The notes beneath the pieces are model-generated. The model was not told the DNA's origin, made no database searches, and was given only the letters and a program-made list of their open reading frames with translations. Shown in pieces: positions 36,789 to 45,421 of a stretch of 64,000 nt of DNA. The stretch's first letter is position 1; the number at the start of each line of letters is the position of its first letter. The stretch is from Chryseobacterium sp. JM1 (lineage in GTDB: Bacteria; Bacteroidota; Bacteroidia; Flavobacteriales; Weeksellaceae), in the NCBI RefSeq assembly GCF_000737715.1, contig NZ_JPRN01000001.1, positions 186,001-250,000 of the forward strand, given 5' to 3'. Position numbers and translations under genes: made by a program.

Positions 36789-36817
36789 ATGCCTCTGATA
36801 TCCGGAGGCATTTTTTT
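36789..36817 (+). terminator. Terminator of the envelope operon
   Basis: ATGCCTC/GAGGCAT stem, extended by one T-G pair, with a T7 tail. Confidence 0.9.
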
Positions 36818-36866
36818 ATTGCAATATTTAACAATGCTGATGGGTAGAGGGATTGAAAGGTTTTTA

Positions 36867-36874
36867 TATCTTTG
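36867..36874 (+). promoter_or_regulatory. -7 box before the acetyltransferase gene
   Basis: TATCTTTG, a perfect -7 match. No good -33 element is visible. The leader would be about 60 nt. Confidence 0.45.
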
Positions 36875-36938
36875 TTATTGGACAGAATCTCGATCGAATT
36901 TCTCATTCGGTTAATATTGAATGATTTAAAATTAATAT

Positions 36939-37787
36939 ATGGAAATCAGAAGCTTAGAAAATACCACTACAGAAGAACTTTTAGCTGTATTCAATACCTC
37001 TTTTTCAGATTATATCGTTCCTTTTCACCTGTCATTAGAACAGCTTGAATTAAAAATTACGGCGGATAAAATAGATGTAAAATTGTCTGTAGGGGCTTTC
37101 GAATCAGAAAAGCTGGCAGGTTTTATTCTTTTTGCTGAAAAAGAAGAAGACGGAAAACGTATTGTATATAATGCAGGAACAGGAGTCATTCAGGAATTCA
37201 GAGGACAGGGACTCGTAAGAAAAATGTATGATTACAGACTTCCCTTATTCAAAGAAAGAAAAACTGATGTGCTGATCCTTGAAGTGATCGAAGGAAACGA
37301 TCCTGCCATAAGAGCTTATCAAAATTTAGGCTTCAAAATAGTTCGGAGACTTCTTTGCTTTAACGGAATTATTGATATTAAAGAAAAAAAATCTGAAATC
37401 GTAATAAAAGAAATAGAAACCTTTCAATGGGAAGTAGTACGGTCTTTCTGGGATATAGAACCATCATGGCAGAGCTCGATACCTGTATTGGATAGAATTC
37501 TTCAGGATTGTAGAATTCTTGGAGCCTATAAAGATGAGCAACTTGTTGGATACGCCATTTACAACCCGGCCGTGAGAAAAGTCTATCAGATAGCTGTTGA
37601 TAAGAATAAAAGAAATCAGGGCATCGGAACCCAGCTTTTCAGCGCAATAGGAGAGATGACTGATGGACAGGCTATATCTGTTAACAACATAGATGATAGT
37701 TCAGTAAACACCGCTGCTTTTCTGGAAAATACAGTAGGGCTTAAAAATTGGGGCTCCCAGTTTGAAATGAAGAAGGAACTTAAATAA
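36939..37787 (+). CDS. Protein with two GNAT acetyltransferase domains
   Basis: A 282-residue cytoplasmic protein. The N-terminal domain (about 1-140) has the GNAT acetyl-CoA segment IQEFRGQGLVRKMYDY and the AIRAYQNLGFK helix. The C-terminal domain (about 145-282) has VDKNKRNQGIGTQLF followed by ENTVGLKN. Both halves therefore look like GNAT folds. The substrate cannot be read from the sequence. It is a single-gene unit with its own promoter. Confidence 0.9.
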   Translation: MEIRSLENTTTEELLAVFNTSFSDYIVPFHLSLEQLELKITADKIDVKLSVGAFESEKLAGFILFAEKEEDGKRIVYNAGTGVIQEFRGQGLVRKMYDYRLPLFKERKTDVLILEVIEGNDPAIRAYQNLGFKIVRRLLCFNGIIDIKEKKSEIVIKEIETFQWEVVRSFWDIEPSWQSSIPVLDRILQDCRILGAYKDEQLVGYAIYNPAVRKVYQIAVDKNKRNQGIGTQLFSAIGEMTDGQAISVNNIDDSSVNTAAFLENTVGLKNWGSQFEMKKELK

Positions 37788-37788
37788 G

Positions 37789-37910
37789 GGACAGGAAGCT
37801 GCTAATGGTCATTAATCAATTTTGATGAGCTAGTCTAAAAGAGACACTTTGCAGGTATGCTTTCGGGTTTCAGTGACTTCCATCTTCCATCTTCAGACTT
37901 CCCAACTTCA
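37789..37910. repeat. Heptamer-arm inverted repeat (nnCTTCC word)
   Basis: The right arm (37874-37909) has five heptads: GACTTCC, ATCTTCC, ATCTTCA, GACTTCC, CAACTTC. The left arm, beginning ACAGGAAGCTG, is much degraded. The 199-bp spacer 37788-37986 otherwise holds only the downstream promoter. Confidence 0.5.
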
Positions 37911-37963
37911 ACGTTTTAATATACTTTTAATCTGATAAACTTTTTCAGGAGCTTCATTGGCCG

Positions 37964-37971
37964 TAACTTTG
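37964..37971 (+). promoter_or_regulatory. -7 box before the phosphodiesterase gene
   Basis: TAACTTTG, perfect -7 match. It lies downstream of an in-frame ATG at 37957, so the real start must be the ATG at 37987. Confidence 0.6.
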
Positions 37972-37986
37972 CCGAAAATTTTGACA

Positions 37987-39270
37987 ATGAAGCGAGGAAT
38001 ACAAATTGTTCTGCTGTTTTTTTCTCTGGCCATCTATGCCCAGCAGGCAAAAATGGATACGGCTCAGGTAGTCGTTTCCGGCCGTATCAACAGTGCTGAG
38101 GCGCAGGATAAGCCTTATGTGATCATGATCTCTACAGACGGTTTCCGTTATGATTATGCTAAAAAATACCAGGCAGAAAATCTTTTGAAACTTTCATCCG
38201 ACGGTGTACAGGCTAAAGCCATGATCCCTAGTTATCCCAGTATTACTTTTCCCAATCACTGGAGTCTGATCACCGGACTTTATCCGTCCCATCACGGATT
38301 GATCGACAATTTCTTCTACGATTACAAACGGAATGAGCCCTATGCGATGAGCAGTAAGAAAAATGCGGAAGACGGAAGCTGGTATGGCGGAACTCCGCTT
38401 TGGGCACTGGCAGAAAAACAGGGAATGGTTTCTGCGACTTTAATGTGGGTAGGTTCGGCAAGCGATGCAGGAGGAATGCGACCTTCGTATTATTATCCGT
38501 ATCATGAAAAGTTTAAACCTTCTGAAAAAGTAGATAAAGTAGTTAACTGGTTGAAGCTACCGGCAGAAACGAGGCCTCACTTTATCACACTGTATTTTCC
38601 TGAAGTAGATGGAAGCGGACATCATTACGGACCAGATGCTCCAGAAACAGAAACTGCGGTTCATTTGGTTGATCAGGCCATTGGAGACTTGGTTCAGAAA
38701 GTCAACGATCTTGGACTGAAAAATGTCAACTTTATTTTCGTTTCCGATCATGGGATGATCAAAGTAGATGGCGGCGCTCCATTGGAAATTCCGGCGATGC
38801 TTTTAGATAAATCCAGATTTGATTTTTACAATTCCCAGACTTTATTGAGAGTTTATGTTAAAAATCCTGCTGAAGTTAAAAAAGTATACAAAGAACTGAA
38901 AGCTAACAAAACATCAGATTACGAAGTGTATCTTGATAAAAGACTTCCAAAATATTTACATTTCGCGACGAGAGACGATACATACGATAGAATCGGGCAA
39001 ATCCTTCTGATTCCAAAAGCTCCGAAAATATTCCTGGAAGCAGGGAAAAAGACATCCGTAGGAAAACACGGCTACGATCCCAAAATAGTCCCTGAAATGA
39101 AAGCAACTTTCTTTGCCTGGGGTCCGGAATTTAAAAATAATCTGGTTATTGATGAATTTGCGAATGTCAACGTTTATCCTTTGGTGACTGAAATTTTAGG
39201 GTTGAAAAATGACCAGCCTATCGATGGAAAATTGAAGGTTTTAAAGGAAGTTTTAAAGGAGAAGAAATAA
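37987..39270 (+). CDS. Secreted nucleotide pyrophosphatase/phosphodiesterase (NPP) family
   Basis: A 427-residue protein of the alkaline phosphatase superfamily. The signal peptide is MKRGIQIVLLFFSLAIYAQQ. The metal-binding aspartate is in MISTDGFRYDY and the nucleophile Thr in PSITFPNHWSLITGLYP. Further metal ligands lie in EVDGSGHHYGPD and VSDHGM, and a late histidine in GKHGYDP. It should hydrolyse phosphodiester or pyrophosphate bonds of nucleotides outside the cytoplasm, supplying phosphate or nucleosides. The start was moved from 37957 because that ATG lies upstream of the promoter box. Confidence 0.93.
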   Translation: MKRGIQIVLLFFSLAIYAQQAKMDTAQVVVSGRINSAEAQDKPYVIMISTDGFRYDYAKKYQAENLLKLSSDGVQAKAMIPSYPSITFPNHWSLITGLYPSHHGLIDNFFYDYKRNEPYAMSSKKNAEDGSWYGGTPLWALAEKQGMVSATLMWVGSASDAGGMRPSYYYPYHEKFKPSEKVDKVVNWLKLPAETRPHFITLYFPEVDGSGHHYGPDAPETETAVHLVDQAIGDLVQKVNDLGLKNVNFIFVSDHGMIKVDGGAPLEIPAMLLDKSRFDFYNSQTLLRVYVKNPAEVKKVYKELKANKTSDYEVYLDKRLPKYLHFATRDDTYDRIGQILLIPKAPKIFLEAGKKTSVGKHGYDPKIVPEMKATFFAWGPEFKNNLVIDEFANVNVYPLVTEILGLKNDQPIDGKLKVLKEVLKEKK

Positions 39271-39330
39271 AATAGACTGAGGTTAAGTTTAAGATTAAAA
39301 ACTTAACTGAAAAGATTGAGTTAAAGATAA

Positions 39331-39361
39331 AGTTTCGGCGCACCGCAGGTGCGCCGAAACT
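39331..39361. terminator. Bidirectional terminator-like hairpin
   Basis: A perfect 14-bp stem AGTTTCGGCGCACC/GGTGCGCCGAAACT with a GCA loop, between two convergent genes. A short T-rich stretch follows on the plus strand. Confidence 0.75.
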
Positions 39362-39413
39362 GTTTTGTAGAAATTTCAATTGAAAACTGTCATAAACGAC
39401 CTAGGAATTAAAA

Positions 39414-39546
39414 GCGTTTAAAAAATAAATTTTGTGAACGTTAAGAAAATTCTTCTGTTCGAAGCGCGACACAAAGTTAGAATCGAAGAACTCTGATTAA
39501 ATTCGCGCGAGTTTAGAATTTTTAGAGAACAAGATTTATTTTTAGC
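39414..39546. repeat. About 130-bp imperfect palindrome (MITE-like)
   Basis: The left end (39414-39452, containing TAAAAAATAAATTTTGTGAAC) is mirrored by the right end (39516-39546, containing GAACAAGATTTATTTTTA). The centre carries GAAGCGCG and CGCGCGAG. No coding frame is present. With the hairpin at 39331 it accounts for most of the 336-bp gap 39271-39606. Confidence 0.55.
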
Positions 39547-39606
39547 TTTTGATTCCAGTCTTGAACTTTTGATTCTTTTGTTTCAAGACAAAAGAATTTA
39601 AAGACC

Positions 39607-40491
39607 TTAAGAATTAAATTTTGCAGAAAACTCTTTCGCGAAATCTTCCAGTTTAATCTTGCCATCAACAGAAGCTTTATGCTCAATAAAATCCTTCTGT
39701 ACAACACCCATTCTCACACCTCTTCCCATTTCAGTGTACAGTTCAGCCATTTCCTGTGGAAGACCGGCCTGCAACATTCCGTTTAAAGAATCTTCATCGG
39801 AAAACTCTACCCATGGTAATTCCGGTTTTCCTATTGCAGCACCAAAAACGTTGGCAAAATCAGCCGCTTTACGAACGTCGCTTACAATATATCTTATATT
39901 TTTACCATCTGTATTTTTTACTAATTCCTCAGCTGCGGCTGCGGCAATATCATTCGGGTGAACCAAGGGAATGCTTATGTCTCCGGAATAATTTCCACCC
40001 ATAATTCCGGCACCTTTAATCAAAGGAATATCATTAAAGAAATTGAAATAAAAATATCCGGCTCTTAACAAAGTGACTGATGTGTTTTCCAGGTTATTAT
40101 AAAATTTCTCAATGTGATAAAGACTCTTTATAGGACCGTTTTCCACAGGAGATTCAGCTCCGATACTGCTCAGCATAACCAGTCTTTTTACATTGTTCTT
40201 TCTAACAGCTTCAGCGTAATTTTTTCCTGCATTCACCGTGTTTTCAACAATATTGATAGCACCCATATTAGGAGGTGTCATCACAAAAACAGCATCAGCT
40301 CCTTCAAATGCTTTCACTAAAAAATCCAGATCAGCAATAGAACCAATAGCGGCTTTAGCCCCTATGGATTCAATTTCACCAATCTTAGATTCATTGCTGC
40401 TGATCACCGTAATATCGTGTCCTTCCGCAACGAGTTGCTGTGTTAATGGTTTTGCTACGTTTCCTGTTGAACCTGTGATGATAATTTTCAT
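39607..40491 (-). CDS. NmrA-like NAD(P)-binding oxidoreductase
   Basis: A 294-residue atypical short-chain dehydrogenase. The Rossmann motif GSTGNVAKPLTQQL (7-20) and the VMTPPN segment match the NmrA/QOR2 group of NAD(P)H-binding proteins, such as quinone reductases and redox sensors. The YxxxK catalytic pair is not clearly present. It is divergently transcribed from an HxlR regulator, with overlapping promoters. This pairing is common for quinone- or electrophile-responsive reductases. Confidence 0.9.
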   Translation of the reverse strand: MKIIITGSTGNVAKPLTQQLVAEGHDITVISSNESKIGEIESIGAKAAIGSIADLDFLVKAFEGADAVFVMTPPNMGAINIVENTVNAGKNYAEAVRKNNVKRLVMLSSIGAESPVENGPIKSLYHIEKFYNNLENTSVTLLRAGYFYFNFFNDIPLIKGAGIMGGNYSGDISIPLVHPNDIAAAAAEELVKNTDGKNIRYIVSDVRKAADFANVFGAAIGKPELPWVEFSDEDSLNGMLQAGLPQEMAELYTEMGRGVRMGVVQKDFIEHKASVDGKIKLEDFAKEFSAKFNS

Positions 40492-40516
40492 AATAAATAT
40501 TTTTTTATTCTGATAA

Positions 40517-40555
40517 CAAAGGTATATTTGTACTTACTTTTATACAAGTACTTAC
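40517..40555. promoter_or_regulatory. Overlapping divergent promoters with two GTACTTAC operators
   Basis: The -7 box for the NmrA-like gene (minus strand TACCTTTG, 40524-40517) and that of the HxlR gene (plus strand TATATTTG, 40523-40530) share two bases. GTACTTAC occurs at 40530-40537 and 40548-40555, 18 bp apart. The copies cover the start region of the HxlR gene and the -33 region of the NmrA gene. HxlR binding here would block both. Confidence 0.7.
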
Positions 40556-40573
40556 CCTGAAGTATGTAAGATT

Positions 40574-40936
40574 ATGACAGCCATTAAAGAAAGTTCTACC
40601 ATTCAGCAAAACAAAAAATATGCATTGGACAAGTGTCCCGTTGCCTATGTAATGGAAAAAATAGGAGGATACTGGAAACCGATTATTTTATACCAACTCT
40701 CCAACGGTGATAAAAGATACAGCGAATTAAAACGTGCTATTCCTGCCGTGACAGAAAAAGTACTGATCCAGCATCTGAAACAACTGGAAGCGGACGGACT
40801 GGTCATCAGAACCGCAAAACCGGTAGTTCCGCCGCATGTTACCTACAAATTAAGCAAAGCAGGAACCGGCCTGATTCCCGTGATTGCAGCTTTAGCTGAT
40901 TGGGCGTTCCTTGATATGAAGGGGGAGTATAAGTGA
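40574..40936 (+). CDS. HxlR family transcriptional regulator
   Basis: A 120-residue winged-helix regulator. The family signature is clear: KCPVAYVMEKIGGYWKPIIL, RYSELKRAIPAVTEKVLIQHLKQLEADGLV, and a VTYKLS wing. The N-terminal Cys (about residue 21) is the position at which related regulators sense quinones or electrophiles. It is probably a dimeric repressor of itself and of the divergent NmrA-like reductase. An intact 120-residue length is normal. Confidence 0.94.
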   Translation: MTAIKESSTIQQNKKYALDKCPVAYVMEKIGGYWKPIILYQLSNGDKRYSELKRAIPAVTEKVLIQHLKQLEADGLVIRTAKPVVPPHVTYKLSKAGTGLIPVIAALADWAFLDMKGEYK

Positions 40937-40943
40937 TTTTTTG

Positions 40944-41020
40944 TAGAATGTAAAATGTAAAATGTAAAATGTATTTATGATAAAGGTCTGTGATGACCAT
41001 ATTACAATTTTACTTTAACC
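40944..41020. repeat. Heptamer-arm inverted repeat (ATGTAAA word)
   Basis: The left arm is three exact ATGTAAA heptads with partial units on both sides (40944-40973). The right arm (40998-41018) contains TTACAAT and TTTACTT, nearly complementary. It lies between convergent genes. Confidence 0.55.
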
Positions 41021-41129
41021 TGATAACATTTAAACCTAACCCGTATTGGAATTGGCTTTAGCCAAAAAAATATTTCAAAAACAAAAAAGACCACCCAAAG
41101 GCAGTCTTTCTGTTAAAATATATGGGTAA

Positions 41130-42185
41130 TTACAAAGATTGCATATCAATCACAAAACGGTATTTCACGTCACTTTTGATCATTCTTTCATACGCCTGAT
41201 TGATGTCCTGCATTTTGATCAGCTCAATATCTGAAACGATATTATGCTTTCCGCAGAAATCCAGTAATTCCTGAGTTTCAGCAATACCACCGATCAATGA
41301 ACCGGCTACAGAACGACGTTGGAAAATCATTGGTCTTGTGCTCACTTCAGTCTCGCTGAATTCACCTACAAATCCTACAAGAACCAAAGTTCCGTTCAGA
41401 GTAAGCGTCTGCATATAAGGATTGATATCATGTTCGTAAGGAACCGTATCAATGATCAGATCAAATTTTCCTTTGACAGTATCCATTTGTGAATCATCAG
41501 TGGAAATAACCACGTGATCAGCTCCCAATTGCTTAGCATCTTCCGTTTTTCCCGGAGTTCTTGAGAATAAAGTCACATCAGCGCCTAATCCTTTTGCCAG
41601 TTTGATCGCCATATGTCCTAATCCGCCTAATCCTACAACAGCTACTTTAGAGTTAGGTCCTACATTCCAGTGTCTCAATGGAGACCAGGTTGTAATTCCT
41701 GCGCATAAAAGCGGTGCTACTGCAGCAAGGTCAAGGTTTTCAGGGACACTTAATACAAAATGTTCGTCTACAACTACTTTCTGAGAATATCCACCAAAAG
41801 TATGACCTCCCAAATGTTTGTCTTTTCCGTTGTATGTTCCTGTAAATCCGTTTAAGCAATATTGCTCAAGATCTTCTTTGCAGCTGTCGCAGTGTCCGCA
41901 TGAATCTACCATACATCCTACTGCGGCAAGATCTCCTACTTTAAATTTAGAAACATCACTTCCTACACTGGTAATTCTGCCGACAATTTCATGTCCCGGA
42001 ACCACAGGATACAAAGATCCGCCCCAGTCATTCCTTGCCGTATGGAGGTCAGAGTGGCATACTCCGCAGTATAGAATTTCAATTTCTACATCTTTGGGAG
42101 TGGTTGCTCTTCTTTCAATAGTCATTTCTTTAAGGTCTGCCGTCGTAGACTCAGCTCCGAAGGCTTTTACAGTTAATGTGCTCAT
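41130..42185 (-). CDS. Zinc-dependent NAD(P) alcohol dehydrogenase (cinnamyl/YahK-like)
   Basis: A 351-residue medium-chain dehydrogenase. The catalytic zinc ligands are Cys in CGVCHSDLH, the HE of PGHEIVG, and a later Cys (LLCAGITTW). The structural zinc site is CGHCDSCKEDLEQYC. The Rossmann motif is VVGLGGLGHMAIKLAKGLG. It should reduce aldehydes to alcohols with NADPH. It follows the cupin gene by 37 bp and is probably co-transcribed with it, opposite an AraC regulator. Confidence 0.95.
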   Translation of the reverse strand: MSTLTVKAFGAESTTADLKEMTIERRATTPKDVEIEILYCGVCHSDLHTARNDWGGSLYPVVPGHEIVGRITSVGSDVSKFKVGDLAAVGCMVDSCGHCDSCKEDLEQYCLNGFTGTYNGKDKHLGGHTFGGYSQKVVVDEHFVLSVPENLDLAAVAPLLCAGITTWSPLRHWNVGPNSKVAVVGLGGLGHMAIKLAKGLGADVTLFSRTPGKTEDAKQLGADHVVISTDDSQMDTVKGKFDLIIDTVPYEHDINPYMQTLTLNGTLVLVGFVGEFSETEVSTRPMIFQRRSVAGSLIGGIAETQELLDFCGKHNIVSDIELIKMQDINQAYERMIKSDVKYRFVIDMQSL

Positions 42186-42222
42186 TGGTTTGGTTTATTT
42201 GATTTAAGTTAATTAAGTTCAG

Positions 42223-42627
42223 TTATAAATTATTGTACTCCTCATCGCTTACAGGTTCCAGCCATTCTACAATACCGTTTTGAGTATTGGGATTGATGGC
42301 AATATGGGTGAATTCACCATCCGGGCCCGCACCATGCCAGTGGATGACATCAGGAAGAATATTCACCACATCTCCCGGGTGTAAAACCTGTGCCGGTTTC
42401 CCTTTTTCCTGATAAAATCCTGTTCCTGAAGTTACGATTAAAATCTGGCCGCCGCCGTGAGTATGCCAGTTATTTCTGCATCCAGGTTCGAAAGAAACGT
42501 TTCCGATCTGGCAGTTCAGATCATCTTCATTAGGTTTTAAAATCTGTACCCAGGCTGTTCCGCCGGAAAAATAAGCTGCTGGGGCTTTTTCTCCTTTTGG
42601 AAAAATGTTTGTATTGAATGTTTCCAT
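42223..42627 (-). CDS. Cupin domain protein
   Basis: A 134-residue single-domain cupin. Motif 1 WHTHGGGQILIVTSGTG and motif 2 GDVVNILPDVIHWHGA carry the metal-binding His residues (HTH, HxH). The start is ATG 42627 (METFNTNIFPKGE); a longer frame to 42861 runs through the divergent promoter region and is rejected. The exact reaction is unknown. It precedes the alcohol dehydrogenase and faces the AraC gene, suggesting a regulated detoxification or aldehyde module. Confidence 0.9.
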   Translation of the reverse strand: METFNTNIFPKGEKAPAAYFSGGTAWVQILKPNEDDLNCQIGNVSFEPGCRNNWHTHGGGQILIVTSGTGFYQEKGKPAQVLHPGDVVNILPDVIHWHGAGPDGEFTHIAINPNTQNGIVEWLEPVSDEEYNNL

Positions 42628-42728
42628 AACGGTACAAAAGTCGATACTTTTATATAAACACGACTTATACAGATTACCGAAATACTTACCAATTTTACAG
42701 ACCCTGTACAAGGTACGCAGGAAAGTGG

Positions 42729-42736
42729 TAATTTTG
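42729..42736 (+). promoter_or_regulatory. -7 box of the AraC-family gene
   Basis: TAATTTTG, a perfect -7 match, in the 131-bp divergent spacer. The leader would be about 17 nt. A weaker ACTTTTG-type box for the cupin operon lies on the other strand near 42633-42640. Confidence 0.55.
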
Positions 42737-42758
42737 AATAAGTTTAAAAAGATAGTCA

Positions 42759-43661
42759 ATGCAAGATCAGGAAGTTGATAACATAAAGAGCGTTTCAGAT
42801 TACAATAAAATGGTAAACAATGAAACCCTTCATCCGCTGGTAAGTGTGGTGGATTTTTCAAAATCCGATCCCATATGCCAGTACAGGAGAACGTATACCT
42901 TTTATACCGTTTTCCTGAAAGATGTCATCTGTGGCGATATGCATTATGGTAAGCATAGCTATGACTATCAGGAAGGAACGCTGGTTTTTATTGCTCCAGG
43001 ACAGGTAAGTGGTGTGACCAATGACGGAAAATCTATACAGCCCGGTGGATATGCCTTGCTGTTTCATCCCGATCTGATCAAAGGAACCAATCTCGGTAAA
43101 AATATCAAAGACTACAGTTTCTTTTCCTATGACGTTCACGAAGCACTGCATCTCTCAGAAAAAGAAAGAGAAATTGTTTTGGAATGTTTTAAAAACATCA
43201 AGCTTGAACTCGAGCAATCCATTGATAAGCACAGCAAATCACTGATCGTCAATAATATTGAACTGTTTTTAAATTACTGCATGCGTTTCTACGACCGCCA
43301 GTTCATTACCAGAGATCATATCAATCAAGGGGTGATCGGGAAATTTGAAAACCTTGTGGATGATTATTTCAAATCTGACAATCCTAAAAACATAGGTTTC
43401 CCGATGGTCAATTATTTTGCGGAAAAACTCAACCTGTCAGCCAATTACTTTGGAGATCTGATCAAAAAAGAATTAGGAGTGTCCGCCCAGGAATTCATTC
43501 ACAATAAACTGATCGATGCGGCGAAGGAACAGATCTTAAATCCCGCAAAATCCATCAGTGAAATCTCCTATGATCTTGGGTTTAAATATCCACAGCATTT
43601 CACCAGATTATTCAAAGCAAAAGTGGGAATTTCTCCCAGTGAATATAAAATGCTAAACTGA
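42759..43661 (+). CDS. AraC family transcriptional regulator
   Basis: A 300-residue regulator. The N-terminal cupin-like sensing domain (KHSYDYQEGTLVFIAPGQVSG) is followed by a linker and the C-terminal double helix-turn-helix (about 200-300): LNLSANYFGDLIKKELGVSA, then SISEISYDLGFKYPQHFTRLFKAKVGISPSEYK. It is divergent from the cupin and alcohol dehydrogenase genes, which are its likely targets. The effector is unknown. Confidence 0.94.
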   Translation: MQDQEVDNIKSVSDYNKMVNNETLHPLVSVVDFSKSDPICQYRRTYTFYTVFLKDVICGDMHYGKHSYDYQEGTLVFIAPGQVSGVTNDGKSIQPGGYALLFHPDLIKGTNLGKNIKDYSFFSYDVHEALHLSEKEREIVLECFKNIKLELEQSIDKHSKSLIVNNIELFLNYCMRFYDRQFITRDHINQGVIGKFENLVDDYFKSDNPKNIGFPMVNYFAEKLNLSANYFGDLIKKELGVSAQEFIHNKLIDAAKEQILNPAKSISEISYDLGFKYPQHFTRLFKAKVGISPSEYKMLN

Positions 43662-43670
43662 TTGTTTTAA

Positions 43671-43864
43671 ACACAAACAACACGAATTTTTTCACAAATA
43701 CCACGATTTTTATCCACAATGATTTGTGAAATTAGTGTAAAAAATTAGTGTCACTCGTGTTAAAAAATCAAATACAAATACCTCAAATATGTTCACAAAT
43801 AGCACCGTTTCTATCCATCATCATTTGTGAATATTAGTGTTAAAAATTAGTGATATTAGTGTTT
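43671..43864. repeat. Two tandem inverted-repeat units (CACAAAT / ATTAGTG words)
   Basis: Unit 1 (43671-43761) has a left arm rich in CAC words (CACGAATTTTTTCACAAATA) and a right arm rich in GTG words (TTTGTGAAATTAGTGT). Unit 2 (43791-43864) repeats the same order. Each unit can fold as a long imperfect hairpin. They fill most of the 266-bp gap between the AraC and carboxylesterase genes. Confidence 0.6.
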
Positions 43865-43927
43865 AAATTTTCTCATTTCAAAAAACTGAATTAATTTTAA
43901 TAGACAAAATTTTTCAAAGTTTTTAAA

Positions 43928-45265
43928 ATGACAGTTCAGCCGACCAAGACTCACATTTTTCAGACCTCCTTTGGGAAAATTATGGCACTGAAAGAAAATG
44001 GCATCATCAGAGCAAAAAGTATCCGCTATGCCCATTCAGAAAGGTTTAAAAGACCCGTTCCGGAACAGCCATCAGCTTCAGAAATTATTTTTCCTCACAA
44101 AACACCCGTATGCCCGCAGGTGATAAGTCCGTTGGTGGAAAAGATGATTGGGCCTACTCATATTGAAGATTTTGATGCAGATGAATCTACGCAGTTTCTT
44201 TCCGTGTTCCGTCCTGAAAATTTTACAGACCATGAAAAGCTTCCCGTGGTGGTATGGATTCACGGTGGTTCTCATGAGATCGGTTGTGGCGATCTGCCCA
44301 CTTCTGATCCCAGTGACTGGGTGAAAGAACAGCACATCATTGTAGTTACTGTTTCCTACAGGCTTGGACTTTTTGGTTTTCTCGGAGGAGATGAATCGAG
44401 ACCTGCTAATTTGGGACTGTTTGATATCATCGAAGCTTTAAAATGGATCAAAAACTATAGCTCAGATTTTGGTGGTGATCCTGAAAATATTACGCTTTTG
44501 GGACAATCTTCTGGCGGTGATGCTATTGCTCATCTGATGATTTCCGATGGTGTTAAAGGTTTGTTTAAACGGGTGATTATCCAGAGTGCGCCTTTGGGAC
44601 TGCGACACAACAGGCAAAAAATGTCTGCAGAATTTTTAAAAAGAACAGAATTTCTTAAAGATGAAACAGATGTTTTAAAAATGGCAGAAGAATACCGGAA
44701 ACATGTACCGGCTGTGATAAAATACGGACTGAAGGCTGCCATGCCTTTCGGAACCCAGTATGGTTTTCCTCCTTTATGTCAGGAAAATGAAGCGGTTGAA
44801 AAGTGGAAATCCAATGCAGGAAAATATGACGTGCTGATTGGTTTAAATGACAATGAAACGGCGTTCTATCTCAAAACATCTGATGCTTTGAATAAATATT
44901 TCGGAAAAGGATTTGGCCTGATCATTTTAGATAAGGCGGTAAGAAAAACGACGGAATTCATCTATGGAAAACCTGCGGAAGAATTTGCTGAAAATTATGC
45001 GAAAGCAGGAGGGAACGTTTATCTGTTCAGAATTCATTCAGAATCGGAGCACAATCATATTGGGGCTGCGCATTGTATAGATCTTCCTTTGGTCTTTGGG
45101 AATGAAGAAGCCTGGAAATCTGCAGAACTGCTGAAAGATATTCCGTGGGCGTATATTCATGAGAATGGTAAAAAGCTGAGAGCTATTTGGGCAGAATTTG
45201 CCAGAACCGGAACAATATCAGATACTTCCGAAAGACCTGAGATTTTAAGGATCCGAAAAATTTAG
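43928..45265 (+). CDS. Carboxylesterase family (type B) hydrolase
   Basis: A 445-residue alpha/beta hydrolase. The oxyanion-hole segment is VWIHGGSHEIGCGD. The nucleophile is the first serine of the QSSGG elbow in LLGQSSGGDAIAH. Candidate partners are Asp/Glu in the GLNDNETAFY segment and His in HNHIGAAHCIDLPLVFG. No signal peptide is visible, so it is probably cytoplasmic. It hydrolyses carboxylic esters; the substrate is unknown. It lacks some of the insertions of longer type B esterases (usually about 500 residues). Confidence 0.9.
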   Translation: MTVQPTKTHIFQTSFGKIMALKENGIIRAKSIRYAHSERFKRPVPEQPSASEIIFPHKTPVCPQVISPLVEKMIGPTHIEDFDADESTQFLSVFRPENFTDHEKLPVVVWIHGGSHEIGCGDLPTSDPSDWVKEQHIIVVTVSYRLGLFGFLGGDESRPANLGLFDIIEALKWIKNYSSDFGGDPENITLLGQSSGGDAIAHLMISDGVKGLFKRVIIQSAPLGLRHNRQKMSAEFLKRTEFLKDETDVLKMAEEYRKHVPAVIKYGLKAAMPFGTQYGFPPLCQENEAVEKWKSNAGKYDVLIGLNDNETAFYLKTSDALNKYFGKGFGLIILDKAVRKTTEFIYGKPAEEFAENYAKAGGNVYLFRIHSESEHNHIGAAHCIDLPLVFGNEEAWKSAELLKDIPWAYIHENGKKLRAIWAEFARTGTISDTSERPEILRIRKI

Positions 45266-45386
45266 TTTTAAATCTGTTGATATGTATTGCCGAACTTTTA
45301 TAGTTTATATTCTTTTTTATTTATGAAATTGATAGGCTAAATCATGTATTTGTGAATAATTTTCAATGCTATGATGATATTTTATT

Positions 45387-45394
45387 TATATTTG
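45387..45394 (+). promoter_or_regulatory. -7 box of the double-glycine peptide gene
   Basis: TATATTTG, perfect -7 match; the -33 region is weak. The expected leader is about 22 nt. Confidence 0.55.
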
Positions 45395-45421
45395 AGTAAC
45401 AAATCTTAAAACATATTAACT

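Noticed and set aside
39331..39361. Hairpin considered as part of a mobile element
   Set aside because: Its position between convergent genes and strong stem fit a terminator better.
42628..42861. Long N-terminal extension of the cupin protein
   Set aside because: It reads through the divergent promoter and part of the AraC gene.
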